Shown in pieces: positions 8,350 to 16,897 of a stretch of DNA of 64,000 bases. Within the stretch, counting starts at the first letter, position 1, and each line of letters starts with the position of its first letter. Location: contig NZ_KZ672952.1 of assembly GCF_002954775.1 (NCBI RefSeq), positions 438,883 through 502,882 on the forward strand, written 5' to 3'. Made by a program: the position numbers and the translations under genes. The notes under the pieces are model-generated. The model made no database searches, had not been told where the DNA came from, and saw only the letters and a program-made list of their open reading frames with translations. The stretch is from Streptomyces geranii (lineage in GTDB: Bacteria > Actinomycetota > Actinomycetes > Streptomycetales > Streptomycetaceae).

Positions 8350-9042
8350 TCAGCCGAGGTCGAGCAGTTCCTCGTAGAAGCCGCCGAAGTCCCTTTCCCC
8401 GTCGACGAGATGGATCTCCAGGATCCAGTGGCAGCGGTGCCCGGCCTTGTCGGTGCGGCGCAGCGGATGGTCGCTGGCGGGCGTGATGTACGACTCGACG
8501 TCCGCGCCGTCGATCCACTCGTGCGGGAACTCCCCGACCAGATGCCCGGCGTGCCAGCCGCCCAGCTCCCAGCCGGCCTCCTTGGCGAGCCGCTCGACCT
8601 CGGCGTACAGGCGGGCGCCGGTGATGTCCGGATCGGCGTCGAAGAAGCGGCGGCCGGCGGCGAAGATCTGCGGCAGGTCGTCGCGGAGCCGGTGCTTGAC
8701 CGGGTCGTCGCCGAGGACGAAGGTGCGGCCGAAGTCGGCCTCGTACTCCTCGAAGATCGGTCCGAAGTCGGCGAACACGATGTCGTCCGCGCCGATCACC
8801 CGGTCCGGCGGGTTCTCCTTGTACGGCTTCAGCGTGTTCGGCCCCGACCGCACGATCCGCTTGTGCCAGTGCCGGGTCGTGCCGAACAGTTCGTTCGCGA
8901 GGTCCCGGACCCGGTCGCTGACCGCCCGCTCGCCCTCGCCCGGCGCGACCAGCCCGCGCTTCTCGATCTCCGCGAAGAGCCGCTCGGCCTTCGCCTGCGC
9001 GTCCAGCAGCCGTGCCGCGCGCGTGGGTTCGTCATCCGCCAT
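8350..9042 (-). CDS. M24 peptidase-fold protein (Xaa-Pro aminopeptidase/creatinase type catalytic domain)
   Basis: The 230-residue protein is a stand-alone pita-bread catalytic domain without the N-terminal domain of full Xaa-Pro peptidases. The five metal-ligand positions can be followed: Asp in FADFGP, Asp in YEADFGRTFV, His in WHAGHLVGEFPHE, Glu in HWILEIHL and Glu in the final FGGFYEE. A helical N-terminus (ARLLDAQAKAERLFAEIE) precedes them. ATG 9042 is chosen because homology begins there; in-frame starts at 9069 and 9117 would add residues of unlikely composition. The substrate may be a peptide or a small amidine. It lies 89 bp downstream of the D-hydroxyacid dehydrogenase on the same strand. 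Confidence 0.8.
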   Translation of the reverse strand: MADDEPTRAARLLDAQAKAERLFAEIEKRGLVAPGEGERAVSDRVRDLANELFGTTRHWHKRIVRSGPNTLKPYKENPPDRVIGADDIVFADFGPIFEEYEADFGRTFVLGDDPVKHRLRDDLPQIFAAGRRFFDADPDITGARLYAEVERLAKEAGWELGGWHAGHLVGEFPHEWIDGADVESYITPASDHPLRRTDKAGHRCHWILEIHLVDGERDFGGFYEELLDLG

Positions 9043-9131
9043 GGGGCCGAAGGTAAGCGAGTGAATCATCGTCCGGCAAACGGGTTCGTCCCGCGTCCAG
9101 CCGTTGAGGTGCAGCACTCAGCAGGCGGACC

Positions 9132-10097
9132 TCACCCACCCGCCAACCGACGAACCGGAGCACCGCCCAGAAACGCCACGATGTCCTCCACCGCCTCCGT
9201 GTAGAAGGTGCGGTAGTTCCGCTCGGTGACATAGCCGAGGTGCGGAGTCGCGAGGACGTTCGGCAGGGTGCGCAGGGGGTCGTCGGCGGGGAGGGGTTCT
9301 GTGTCGAAGACGTCGAGGCCCGCGCCGGCGATCCAGCCCTCCCGCAGGGCGCGTACGAGTGCCGTCCGGTCGACGATGGCCGCGCGGGACGTGTTGACGA
9401 GGTGGGCGTGCGGGCGCATGGCGCGCAGTTCCGGTTCGGCGATGAGGCCGCGGGTGCGGTCGGACAGGACGAGGTGGATCGACACGAAGTCGCTGCGGCT
9501 GAGCAAGTCCTTCTTGTCCGGGGCGAGTTGGACACCGGCCTCGGCCGCCCGTTCGGCGGTGAGGTTCGTGCTCCAGGCGAGGACTTCCATGCCGAAGGCG
9601 GTGGCGACGCGTGCCACCCGGGTGCCGGTCTTGCCGAGGCCGAGCACGCCCAGGGTGCGGCCGTGCAGGTCGTGGCCGACGGTGGACTGCCAGGGGCCGC
9701 CCTCGCGCAGGGCCCGGTTCTCGGGGGCGAGGTGCCGGGCCAGGCCCAGGAGGAGCGCCCAGGTCAGCTCGACCGGCGGGGTGGAGCTGCTCGCCGTACC
9801 GCACACGGTCACGCCCTGCGCCCGTGCCGCGTCGAGGTCGATCGAGGCGTTGCGCATGCCGGTGGTGATCAGCAGGCGCAGCCGGGGCAGTCTGCGCAGG
9901 AGTTCGGCGTCGAAGGGGGTGCGCTCGCGCATGACCACGACGATCTCGGAGTCGGCCAGTTCGGCGGCGAGCCTGTCCCGGTCGGTGAGGTGTTCGCGGA
10001 GCGCGCGCACCTCGACCCGGCCGGTGAGGGGGCTCCAGTCCGCCATGGTCAGGGCGGCGCCCTGGTAGTCGTCCAGCACAACGCAGTGGAGGGTCAT
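9132..10097 (-). CDS. D-isomer-specific 2-hydroxyacid dehydrogenase
   Basis: The 321-residue NAD-dependent dehydrogenase has the two-domain layout of the family: an N-terminal flavodoxin-like domain (VVLDDYQGAAL), then the cofactor motif GVLGLGKTGTRVA, the catalytic Arg region (NTSRAAIVD), the Glu in GLDVFDTEPLP and the His in ATPHLGYVTE. The conserved catalytic triad (Arg, Glu, His) is therefore complete. ATG 10097 matches the usual family start; longer in-frame extensions are low-complexity and unsupported. The family covers phosphoglycerate, glyoxylate and other keto acids, so the substrate is open. It is divergent from the dienelactone hydrolase gene across a 293-bp gap in which no clear operator was found. 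Confidence 0.88.
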   Translation of the reverse strand: MTLHCVVLDDYQGAALTMADWSPLTGRVEVRALREHLTDRDRLAAELADSEIVVVMRERTPFDAELLRRLPRLRLLITTGMRNASIDLDAARAQGVTVCGTASSSTPPVELTWALLLGLARHLAPENRALREGGPWQSTVGHDLHGRTLGVLGLGKTGTRVARVATAFGMEVLAWSTNLTAERAAEAGVQLAPDKKDLLSRSDFVSIHLVLSDRTRGLIAEPELRAMRPHAHLVNTSRAAIVDRTALVRALREGWIAGAGLDVFDTEPLPADDPLRTLPNVLATPHLGYVTERNYRTFYTEAVEDIVAFLGGAPVRRLAGG

Positions 10098-10390
10098 GGG
10101 TGCAGTCTGCCTCTCCCCGCACCCGAGGAGAGGTGCCGGCAGGGGTCTCGGCCGCTGTCGCCCATAGCACCAACGTCGCCGACCACGCCCATCTCGGCGA
10201 TCTCGGCGACATCCTGGTCGGCCGCCGTTAAGACTGCTCTTTACTTTCGCCCGTACCATCCGGCCCTGTTCCACTCCCTGCCCTGGAGCAGCGCATGACG
10301 GCCACGGACGGCGCCCGATCGCGGTTCCGCGCGGGTACGACCGGCCCTGGCGTCGTCCGCCGGACCGGTGAACGAGAAAGAGAGTCCCGC

Positions 10391-11146
10391 ATGACCGTCG
10401 TACACGGCACCACCGTCGACATCCCGACCCCCGACGGCACCGCCGACGCCTACTTCGCCCACCCCGCCGACGGCGGTGCCCGTCCCGCCGTCCTGCTGTA
10501 CATGGACGCCTTCGGGCTGCGCCCGCAGCTGAGGGTGATGGCGGACCGGCTCGCGGCGGCCGGGTACGCGGTGCTGGTCCCGAACGTCTTCCACCGGCAC
10601 GGCAGCGCGCCCGTGGTGGAGCTGCCCGACTTCATCTCCGACGCCGACCGGCCCGCCCTCTTCGAGCGGATCCTGCCGCTGATGGGCGGCCTGACCGCGG
10701 AGGTGGTGGCCCGTGACTCGGGCGCGTATCTGGAGTGGCTGGCCGGCCGCCCCGAGGCCGTCGCCGGGCCGGTCGGCGTGACCGGGTACTGCCTGGGCAC
10801 CCGGCTGTCCCTGCTCACCGCCGGAAACCACCCCGACCGGGTCGCCGCCGCGGCCGGTTTCCACGGCGCGGGCCTGGCCACCGACGCCCCCGAAAGTCCC
10901 CATCTGCTCGCCGACCGCGTCACGGCGGAGCTGTACTTCGGCCACGCCGACAACGACCCCTCGATGCCACCCGAGCAGATCGAACGCCTCGACAAGGCCC
11001 TCACCGAGGCGGGCGTGAAGCACAACACCGACGTGTACGCCGGTGCCGAACACGGCTACACCATGGCCGACACCGACCGCTACGACGCCGACGCCGCCGA
11101 ACGCCACTGGACCGCGCTGCTGGACCTGTTCGGCCGCGCCCTCTGA
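10391..11146 (+). CDS. Dienelactone hydrolase family protein
   Basis: This is a 251-residue alpha/beta hydrolase of the dienelactone hydrolase type. The nucleophile elbow is G-Y-C-L-G-T with cysteine in place of serine, characteristic of the family; the acid is in FGHADNDPS and the catalytic His in AEHGYTM near the C-terminus. There is no signal peptide, so it acts in the cytoplasm. Known members open dienelactones in chlorocatechol breakdown, but most Streptomyces homologues have unknown esters or lactones as substrates. ATG 10391 follows a GAAAGAGA stretch and starts the homology. No other aromatic-degradation gene is adjacent. Confidence 0.85.
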   Translation: MTVVHGTTVDIPTPDGTADAYFAHPADGGARPAVLLYMDAFGLRPQLRVMADRLAAAGYAVLVPNVFHRHGSAPVVELPDFISDADRPALFERILPLMGGLTAEVVARDSGAYLEWLAGRPEAVAGPVGVTGYCLGTRLSLLTAGNHPDRVAAAAGFHGAGLATDAPESPHLLADRVTAELYFGHADNDPSMPPEQIERLDKALTEAGVKHNTDVYAGAEHGYTMADTDRYDADAAERHWTALLDLFGRAL

Positions 11147-11182
11147 CGTACGGCGCGGGCGTCGGTCCTCGACAGCGGCCGT

Positions 11183-12556
11183 TCAGTCGAGACCTCGGGC
11201 CCGCTTGAAGCGGGCAAGTCCCTCCGACAGCTCGACGATCGGGTCCGGGTAGTCGACGGCGGCGCGCTCCAGTCCGCGCAGTTTCCACGGCTCGTGCACC
11301 ACCGGGCCCTCCACCGCCGCCAGTTCGGGCACCCAGCGGCGTACGTACCCGCCGTCGGGGTCGTACCGCTTGGCCTGGGTGACGGGGTTGAGGACCCGGT
11401 TGGGCCGGGTGTCGGTCCCGGTGCCCGCCGTCCACTGCCAGTTGAGCTGGTTGTTGGCGACGTCGCCGTCCACCAGGAGGTCCAGGAAGTACCGGGCGCC
11501 GACCCGCCAGTCGACGTACAGCGTCTTGGCGAGGAAGCTCGCGGTCAGCATGCGTGCCCGGTTGTGCATCCAGCCCTCGTACCGGAGTTGGCGCATCGCG
11601 GCGTCGATGATCGGGTAGCCGGTGCGGCCGTCCTTCCAGGCCTCGACGTCCTCCCGCGCCTCTGCCTCGGTACGCCAACTGTCGCGCCGCGTGCGGTAGT
11701 CGGCGGCGGCGACGTGCGGGCGTACGGCGAGCACCTGGCGGTGGAAGTCGCGCCAGGCGAGCTGCCGTACGAAGGCCTCGGCGCCCGGACCGTCCACGCG
11801 GCGGGCCCGGTGGACGACCTCGGCGGCGGAGAGCGTGCCGAAGTGCAGATGCGGCGAGAGCCGGGAGGTGACGTCGCCGGCCAGGTCGTCGTGACCGTCC
11901 TCGTACGTCTTCACCTCGCTCCGCAGCCACGCCGTCAGCCGGGCCCGGCCCTCGGTCTCGCCGCCGGTGGCCAGCCCCTCCGAGAGTCCCCGCAGGTCGC
12001 TGCGGGCGGGCAGGGGTTCGGAGTCGACGCCGTCCGGGACGCGTACCGTTCGCGGCGCCGGCAGCGGGTCGCGCAGCAACTGCCGTGACCAGTGCCCGAA
12101 GTACGGCGTGAAGACGGCGAAGTGGTCCGACGCGGCCGGGACGACGGAACCCGGCGCGACGGCGCTGGTCACCGCGTCGTGCACATGCAGCCGTACGCCG
12201 TCCGCCGCCAGGGCGTGCCGCAGCCGCTCCTCCCGTCGGTGGGCGTGGCCGCTGACGTCGGCCGCCAGGTGCACCTCGTCGGCGCCCGCCTCGGCGGCGA
12301 CCCTGCACACCTGTTCGACGAGGTCGCCGGTGCGCAGGACCAGCCGTCCGCCTCGCTCGCGCAGACCGGCGTCCAGGTCGCGCAGGCAGTCGGCGAGGAA
12401 GGCCAGCCGGTTGGGTACGGCGAACCCGGCGCCGTCGACGGCCCGGTCCCGTACGAAGAGCGGGACGATCGGGCGGCCTCCGTCCAGGGCGGCCCGCAGC
12501 GGCGGATGGTCGTGCAGCCGCAGGTCGGAGGTGAACAGGACGACGGAGACACTCAT
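11183..12556 (-). CDS. phr: Deoxyribodipyrimidine photolyase (cryptochrome/photolyase family)
   Basis: The 457-residue protein repairs UV-induced pyrimidine dimers using light. It has the N-terminal antenna-binding Rossmann domain (VVLFTSDLRLHDHPPL) and the C-terminal FAD domain with hallmark segments: RLSPHLHFGTLS, FVRQLAWRDF, GYPIIDAAMRQL, WMHNRARM and NNQLNWQWTAGTG. The length is typical of class I CPD photolyases. ATG 12556 is preferred over a GTG nine bases upstream because a GGAAG motif sits at suitable distance and the family begins close to it. It converges with the dienelactone hydrolase gene, leaving only 36 bp. Confidence 0.95.
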   Translation of the reverse strand: MSVSVVLFTSDLRLHDHPPLRAALDGGRPIVPLFVRDRAVDGAGFAVPNRLAFLADCLRDLDAGLRERGGRLVLRTGDLVEQVCRVAAEAGADEVHLAADVSGHAHRREERLRHALAADGVRLHVHDAVTSAVAPGSVVPAASDHFAVFTPYFGHWSRQLLRDPLPAPRTVRVPDGVDSEPLPARSDLRGLSEGLATGGETEGRARLTAWLRSEVKTYEDGHDDLAGDVTSRLSPHLHFGTLSAAEVVHRARRVDGPGAEAFVRQLAWRDFHRQVLAVRPHVAAADYRTRRDSWRTEAEAREDVEAWKDGRTGYPIIDAAMRQLRYEGWMHNRARMLTASFLAKTLYVDWRVGARYFLDLLVDGDVANNQLNWQWTAGTGTDTRPNRVLNPVTQAKRYDPDGGYVRRWVPELAAVEGPVVHEPWKLRGLERAAVDYPDPIVELSEGLARFKRARGLD

Positions 12557-12578
12557 GATGGCCACTTCCGGGTGAGAG

Positions 12579-12605
12579 CCCGCTCCGGCCGCACCGGCGG
12601 AGCGG
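12579..12605 (-). other. Hairpin in the upstream region of the photolyase gene
   Basis: CCCGCTCCG (12579-12587) and CGGAGCGGG (12597-12605) form a 9-bp perfect stem 23 bp upstream of the photolyase start. It could be a transcription or mRNA stability element; nothing in the sequence decides. Confidence 0.3.
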
Positions 12606-12731
12606 GACGCGGCGACAAAGCGGTTCGAGTCAACGTAAAACCGGGTGCCAGCCTAGGACCGCCAACGCCCGCCCCTCACCCGCGACTCCGGCTGAACAAC
12701 AGTCCACCTCCGCTTCGAAGATTTCGGTCTC

Positions 12732-12785
12732 TTGACGACCCCTGTGTGACCGGTCACAATCCTGCTATGAATGTGACCGGTCACA
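12732..12785 (+). promoter_or_regulatory. Promoter with twin palindromic operators and predicted leaderless start (lacI-type gene)
   Basis: TTGACG (12732-12737) and CACAAT (12755-12760) are spaced by 17 bp; a start 7 bp beyond the -10 falls on the A of ATG 12767, so the mRNA would be leaderless. The perfect palindrome TGTGACCGGTCACA occurs twice, at 12745-12758 over the spacer and -10, and at 12772-12785 inside codons 2-7. The centres are 27 bp apart. This is a textbook arrangement for autoregulation by the LacI-family protein it precedes. Confidence 0.75.
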
Positions 12786-13813
12786 CCAGGCGCTCCGCGA
12801 GCATCCGGGACGTCGCGACCGCTGCCGGGGTCTCCTACCAGACCGTCTCCCGCGTGATCAACGACAGCCCGAGCGTCAAGCCGTCCACCCGTGACCGGGT
12901 CCTCGCCGCCATCGACGAACTGGGGTTCCGGCGCAACTCCACCGCGCTCGCCCTCGCCAGCGGACGCAGCCGTGCCGTCACCGTACTCACCTCCAACACC
13001 ACGCACTACGGCTACGCCTCGATCCTCCAGGGCATCGAGGAGGCGGCCCGCGCCGTCTCGTACGACGTCGGTGTCGGCGTGCTCGAATCGGCGGACGCCG
13101 CCGACGAGGCCGCTGTCGCCGCCCAGGTGCGGCGGGCGGCGGACGCGGGCGGCGGGCTGATCGTGATCGCCTACGATCCGGCCGGTGTCCGGGCCCTGGG
13201 TGCCGTGCCCGCCGGGTTGCCGGTCGTCGGCGTGGTGGAGACCCCGGCGAGCCCGCCCGGCGGCGACCGCCCCTGGGTGTGGACCGACGACCGCGAGGCC
13301 GCGTACGAGGTGACCCGCCACCTCCTCGCCCTCGGCCACGAGACCGTGCACTACGTCGCCATCCCGTCCAGCACCCGGCGCACCGGCGCCCGTACGACCG
13401 GCTGGCTACAGGCCCTACGGGAGGCGGGGGCGCCGGAACCCCGTCCCGTACAGGGGAGTTGGGGCCCGGCGGGCGGTCACGCGGCCGGGCTGAGGCTCGC
13501 GAAGGACCCCGGTGTCACCGCGATCCTGTGCGGCAACGACGATCTCGCGCTGGGGGTGATCCGCGCCCTGCACGAGACGGGCCGCACGGTCCCCGGCGAG
13601 GTGAGCGTTGCCGGGTTCGACGACGCTCCGCACTCCGCCTATCTGACTCCGTCCCTGACGACCGTACGCCTGGACTTCACCGGGCTGGGCCGCTCCGCGT
13701 TCGCCTTGCTGCACGGCGTACTTGAGGACTCCGCGCCGATCGCCCCGCACCCCGTCTCCGTACCGGAACTGCTGGTGCGCGAAAGCTCGGGGCCACCGCC
13801 CGGTCGCCGGTGA
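12767..13813 (+). CDS. LacI-family transcriptional regulator
   Basis: This 348-residue repressor has the LacI helix-turn-helix and hinge helix at the N-terminus (SIRDVATAAGVSYQTVSRVI, residues 12-31, then a lysine/arginine-rich hinge) followed by a periplasmic-binding-like effector domain with the usual ILCGNDDLALGVIRAL and SVAGFDDAP segments. ATG 12767 lies between two copies of a perfect 14-bp palindrome and probably coincides with the transcription start, so translation would be leaderless. Its stop overlaps the GTG start of the downstream glycoside hydrolase, so repressor and enzyme are made from one message. The effector is probably a sugar released by that enzyme. Confidence 0.92.
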   Translation: MNVTGHTRRSASIRDVATAAGVSYQTVSRVINDSPSVKPSTRDRVLAAIDELGFRRNSTALALASGRSRAVTVLTSNTTHYGYASILQGIEEAARAVSYDVGVGVLESADAADEAAVAAQVRRAADAGGGLIVIAYDPAGVRALGAVPAGLPVVGVVETPASPPGGDRPWVWTDDREAAYEVTRHLLALGHETVHYVAIPSSTRRTGARTTGWLQALREAGAPEPRPVQGSWGPAGGHAAGLRLAKDPGVTAILCGNDDLALGVIRALHETGRTVPGEVSVAGFDDAPHSAYLTPSLTTVRLDFTGLGRSAFALLHGVLEDSAPIAPHPVSVPELLVRESSGPPPGRR

Positions 13814-16353
13814 TCCAGAGCACGCCCGCCCCCACCGGATCGCGCGCCCTGTCCCGCACCACAACCACCTTGGTCACAGCCGTACTTGGAGTCACCGACA
13901 TGGCAGGCACCCTCCCCGCAGCCGACGCCCCGCAGCGCGTCACCGTCGACCTCGCCTCGTCCGAGGGCCCGGTGATGCACGGCGCCAACGGCACCCTGTA
14001 CGGGCTCAGCGACGACGGCGTACCCAGCGACGCGATCCTGGCCCCCCTGAAGATCACCAGCGTCTCGCAGAAACCGGAGGGCGGCGCCCAGCATCCCAAC
14101 GGCGACGCGCTCACCGTCTCCAAGTCGTACTTCCGCAACGGCGGCGGCGAGATCCTGGTGATGATGCAGGACGTCTACGCCAAGTGGCCGTACGAGGATC
14201 TCGGCATCGAGGACTACCTCCCCAAGGTCGACAGAATCGTCAGCGAGGTGGCGGCCGACCCGAACAGCGGGCGCTTCGTCTACATCCCCTTCAACGAGCC
14301 CGACCAGATCTGGTACAACCTGGGCACTTCCGACCAGGCGCAGTACGAGGCGAATCGGGACCGTTTCCTCAAGGACTGGAAGACGGTGTACGAGCGCATC
14401 CGCGCGATCGACCCGGACGCGAGGATCGCCGGCCCGAACGAATCCGGCTACCACCCGCGCCTGTTGCGGGACTTCCTCACCTTCGCCAAGCGCGAGAACG
14501 TCCTGCCGCAGGTGACGACCTGGCACGAGTTGGACTCCAGCTCCCTGAAGAACTTCCAGGGGAACTACGACAGTTACCGAGCGATCGAGCGCGAACTGGG
14601 CATCGCCCCGCTCACCATCAACATCGACGAGTACGCCAACCGCCGCGATCTGTCCGTGCCGGGCCAACTCGCCCAGTGGGTGGCGATGTTCGAGCGGAAC
14701 AAGGTGTACGCCAACCAGGCCTACTGGGACGCGGCGGGCAACCTCGACGGCAATGTCGTACGCTCCAACATTCCCAACGGCGGCTGGTGGTACTTCCGTT
14801 GGTACGCGGGCCTGACCGGCGACACGGTCGAGGTGACCCCACCACAGGCCAACACCGTCGACACGCTCCAGGGCCTGGCCTCGTACGACAAGGAGCGCCG
14901 CCAGGCCCAGGTTCTGCTCGGCGGCTCGGCCGGTGACGCGGACGTCGTGGTCGCGAACGTCTCCCGGTCGGTCTTCGGCCGCACGGTCACGGCGACCGTC
15001 GCCGAGGCAGCGTGGTCGGGGTACGAGGGTCAGCACGCGGCTCCGCGAGTCCTCACCCGTACGAAGGTGAAGGTCGCGGCCGACGGGACGGTGAGCGTTC
15101 CGCTGCGCGGGCTGCACAAGATGTCGGCGTACCGGATCGTCCTCACGCCGGGCGGCACCGGCACTCCGACCGCGGCCTCCGTCCCCTGGTCGGCGTCGTA
15201 CGAGGCCGAGGACGCGGCCATCACCGACGGCAAGGTCTGCACCCAGGGGACGGTCGGCAACGCCAACGGCTACGCGGCCTCCGGCACGAAGGACGTCGGC
15301 TCGCTCAACACGCCCACCAGCAGGGTCGACTTCACGGTGGACGTGCCCGTGGCGGGGACGTACGACCTGGCGATCCTGTACGGCAACCAGTCCGGAGCAC
15401 CCGCCACCCAGCAGCTCTCGGTCGACGGCGGGAGCCCGGTCACGGTCTCCTACCCCTCCACCGAGAACTGGACCTACCGCGCCAAGAAGGACGTCACCGT
15501 CGACCTCCCGGCGGGCCCGCACGTGCTGACGCTGGCCAAGGGCGACGCCGAGGTCACCCTCGACCGTATCGACCTGACCGCCCGCACCGGCGCCGCGCCC
15601 TCGGCGTCGTACGAGGCCACGCTCGCGGACGTCAGCGGCAGGCCGACGTACGACTACGCCTCGTCCACCGGGGTCGGCACGGGTGCGCTCGTCCTGCGCT
15701 CCGGCGACAGGGCGGTGTTCGACGTCTACGCACCGCGCGACGGCTACTACACGGTGGTGCCGCGCGCCTCGGCGCCGGTGAACCTGGAGCTGCACGGCCA
15801 GATGGTGACGGCAACACCGGGCAAGGGCCTGCGGCTGTACCTGGTGGGGGGCAACAACCGCGTCACGCTGACGGTGAAGGGCGCGTCCGTCCGCTCGCTG
15901 GACGTCTCGGGCGCCGGTTCGACGTCCGGCACCCTCTCCTACGAGGGCGCCTCGGCCACTCTCACGGGCGGCGCGACGCTCGTGGACTCCGTCCACGCCT
16001 CGACGGGCTCCTACATCGGCCGGCTCGGCAACAGCGCGGCCAGCACGGCCCGGTTCACGGTGGACGCGCCCAGGTCGGGCCGGTATCTGCTGGTCGTCCA
16101 CTACGCGCACAACGACCGGCGCGACAACGGCCACGCGTACAACACGGACATCATGTCCCGTACGGCGGATGTCACGGTGGGGAGCGGGGCGGCTCGGACG
16201 GTGACGTTCAAGAACACGTGGAGCTGGGACGACTACTGGACGGTGGGGGTGCCGGTGGATCTGCGGGCGGGGGCGAACGTGGTGACGTTCGGGAATGCGG
16301 GGGCCTGGGCGCCGAACATCGACCGGATCGAGTTGGGGCGGGTTCTCGGCTAG
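13810..16353 (+). CDS. Clan GH-A glycoside hydrolase (GH39-like) with two carbohydrate-binding-like modules
   Basis: This 847-residue protein has an N-terminal TIM-barrel domain (about 45-440) with the clan-A acid/base Glu163 in FNEPDQ and a likely nucleophile Glu274 in NIDEYA. Two beta-sandwich modules resembling CBM6/CBM35 follow, near 462-590 (SYEAEDAAI, VDFTVDVPVAGTYDLAI) and 705-845 (SYEGASATL, WAPNIDRIELG). The GTG start overlaps the lacI stop (GTGA). The predicted signal peptide is weak: TTTTLVTAVLGVTDMAG is only moderately hydrophobic, so the export route is uncertain even though the modules suggest an extracellular plant polysaccharide substrate. The exact GH family should be treated as provisional. 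Confidence 0.75.
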   Translation: MIQSTPAPTGSRALSRTTTTLVTAVLGVTDMAGTLPAADAPQRVTVDLASSEGPVMHGANGTLYGLSDDGVPSDAILAPLKITSVSQKPEGGAQHPNGDALTVSKSYFRNGGGEILVMMQDVYAKWPYEDLGIEDYLPKVDRIVSEVAADPNSGRFVYIPFNEPDQIWYNLGTSDQAQYEANRDRFLKDWKTVYERIRAIDPDARIAGPNESGYHPRLLRDFLTFAKRENVLPQVTTWHELDSSSLKNFQGNYDSYRAIERELGIAPLTINIDEYANRRDLSVPGQLAQWVAMFERNKVYANQAYWDAAGNLDGNVVRSNIPNGGWWYFRWYAGLTGDTVEVTPPQANTVDTLQGLASYDKERRQAQVLLGGSAGDADVVVANVSRSVFGRTVTATVAEAAWSGYEGQHAAPRVLTRTKVKVAADGTVSVPLRGLHKMSAYRIVLTPGGTGTPTAASVPWSASYEAEDAAITDGKVCTQGTVGNANGYAASGTKDVGSLNTPTSRVDFTVDVPVAGTYDLAILYGNQSGAPATQQLSVDGGSPVTVSYPSTENWTYRAKKDVTVDLPAGPHVLTLAKGDAEVTLDRIDLTARTGAAPSASYEATLADVSGRPTYDYASSTGVGTGALVLRSGDRAVFDVYAPRDGYYTVVPRASAPVNLELHGQMVTATPGKGLRLYLVGGNNRVTLTVKGASVRSLDVSGAGSTSGTLSYEGASATLTGGATLVDSVHASTGSYIGRLGNSAASTARFTVDAPRSGRYLLVVHYAHNDRRDNGHAYNTDIMSRTADVTVGSGAARTVTFKNTWSWDDYWTVGVPVDLRAGANVVTFGNAGAWAPNIDRIELGRVLG

Positions 16354-16486
16354 TGCTGTGCCCGGAAGGGTTCCCCGGGTTGCTCGTTGTGCTGCTTCTC
16401 GCCGGTCAACTGCGACGCAACGGTGTCCGCCCCGTCCTCATTGGCCGGGAGTCCCTGCGGTCCGGTGAACCTTCCCGGTCACAGCA
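16354..16486. repeat. MITE-like segment bounded by imperfect terminal inverted repeats
   Basis: The left end TGCTGTGCCCGGAAGGGTT (16354-16372) is the inverse of the right end AACCTTCCCGGTCACAGCA (16468-16486) with three mismatches, and similarity continues a few bases inward. The roughly 133-bp unit has no coding capacity and begins directly at the stop codon of the glycoside hydrolase. No target duplication is obvious. It may be a non-autonomous transposon remnant, or simply a long terminator stem. Confidence 0.45.
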
Positions 16487-16509
16487 CAAGCCGCGGGCCG
16501 GAACGTGAC

Positions 16510-16542
16510 GGAGCCCGGGAGCATGTCCAGCTCCCGGGCTCC
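16510..16542. terminator. Strong 12-bp hairpin between convergent units
   Basis: GGAGCCCGGGAG (16510-16521) pairs perfectly with CTCCCGGGCTCC (16531-16542) around a 9-nt loop. It lies between the glycoside hydrolase gene on the plus strand and the minus-strand unit of the 243-residue protein and tRNA-like sequences, and can serve both. Confidence 0.7.
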
Positions 16543-16559
16543 AGCTTGCCACCCATTTG

Positions 16560-16631
16560 CGCACACCGACGGCGTTTAAGAACCGCGGGTCATGTTGAGA
16601 TCGACGTGTTCTGCCTTTGAACTACAGCGCC
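16560..16631 (-). ncRNA. tRNA-like sequence C (5' half recognisable)
   Basis: Starting at 16631 the minus strand reads GGCGCTG, TA, then a perfect D-stem GTTC/GAAC around AAAGGCA, exactly as in a tRNA 5' half. The following anticodon region cannot form a 5-bp stem with a 7-nt loop, the T-arm (CGGTTCTTAAACG) is only approximate, and no 3' acceptor strand matches GGCGCTG. It is a degenerate tRNA or a tRNA mimic. It starts 8 nt after sequence B. Confidence 0.4.
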
Positions 16632-16639
16632 ACGAGAGA

Positions 16640-16778
16640 GGCGCCGAGGGGACTTGAACCCCCATCCGTCGATGTTCGCCCACGCTCGGTCGATCCGGTG
16701 TTCGGCGGCGAATACTGAGACTGGAGCGAGAATCTGAGTTTCATGGGGCCGCCTCTGCCAGGCTTGGGCCACCCCCGC
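16640..16778 (-). ncRNA. tRNA-like sequence B (139 nt, tRNA 5' and 3' halves)
   Basis: The minus strand begins GCGGGGG, TG, with a D-arm GCC/GGC containing the invariant GG, and ends with a perfect T-arm (GGGGGTTCAAGTCCCCT) followed by an acceptor-like CGGCGCC. The 5' and 3' acceptor strands do not pair with each other, and about 60 extra nucleotides with no canonical anticodon arm lie between. It could be two broken tRNAs fused by deletion. It begins 3 nt after the CCA end of sequence A. Confidence 0.4.
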
Positions 16779-16781
16779 ACG

Positions 16782-16872
16782 TGGTGCGGGGAGAGGGATT
16801 CGAACCCCCAACTGACACCCCTTCATCAGCTTCAACATCAGTTTCAGCTTGCGCTCATCGCGCACCCTCCGC
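16782..16872 (-). ncRNA. tRNA-like sequence A with encoded CCA
   Basis: GCGGAGG (from 16872) pairs with TCCCCGC (16792-16786) with one A-C mismatch. A short D-arm GCGC/GCGC, a stem CTGA/TCAG like a long variable arm, and an intact T-arm (GGGGGTTCGAATCCCTC) follow, and the sequence ends in ACCA. The anticodon stem cannot be drawn in canonical form, so it is unclear whether the RNA is a working tRNA. It lies 25 nt downstream of the stop of the 243-residue protein gene, on the same strand. A 7-bp hairpin (16865-16885) overlaps its 5' end. Confidence 0.45.
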
Positions 16873-16897
16873 TCGCGACGGAGGGCGTGTGTGGAGG

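Noticed and set aside
10098..10390. A possible gene remnant in the gap between hydroxyacid dehydrogenase and dienelactone hydrolase
   Set aside because: A short frame ending LGDLGDILVGRR looks protein-like, but it is too short and has no start or homology to support it.
13639..16134. An 831-codon open frame on the minus strand opposite the lacI-hydrolase genes
   Set aside because: It mirrors the real genes: its protein is full of Arg, Gly and Val without recognisable motifs, as expected for an antisense frame in GC-rich DNA. Similar shadows cover almost every gene here.
16590..16865. A 91-codon minus-strand frame over the tRNA-like sequences
   Set aside because: Its peptides (GVRIPLPAP, VVQRQNTS) are the usual false translation of tRNA T- and D-arms, so it was not called a gene.
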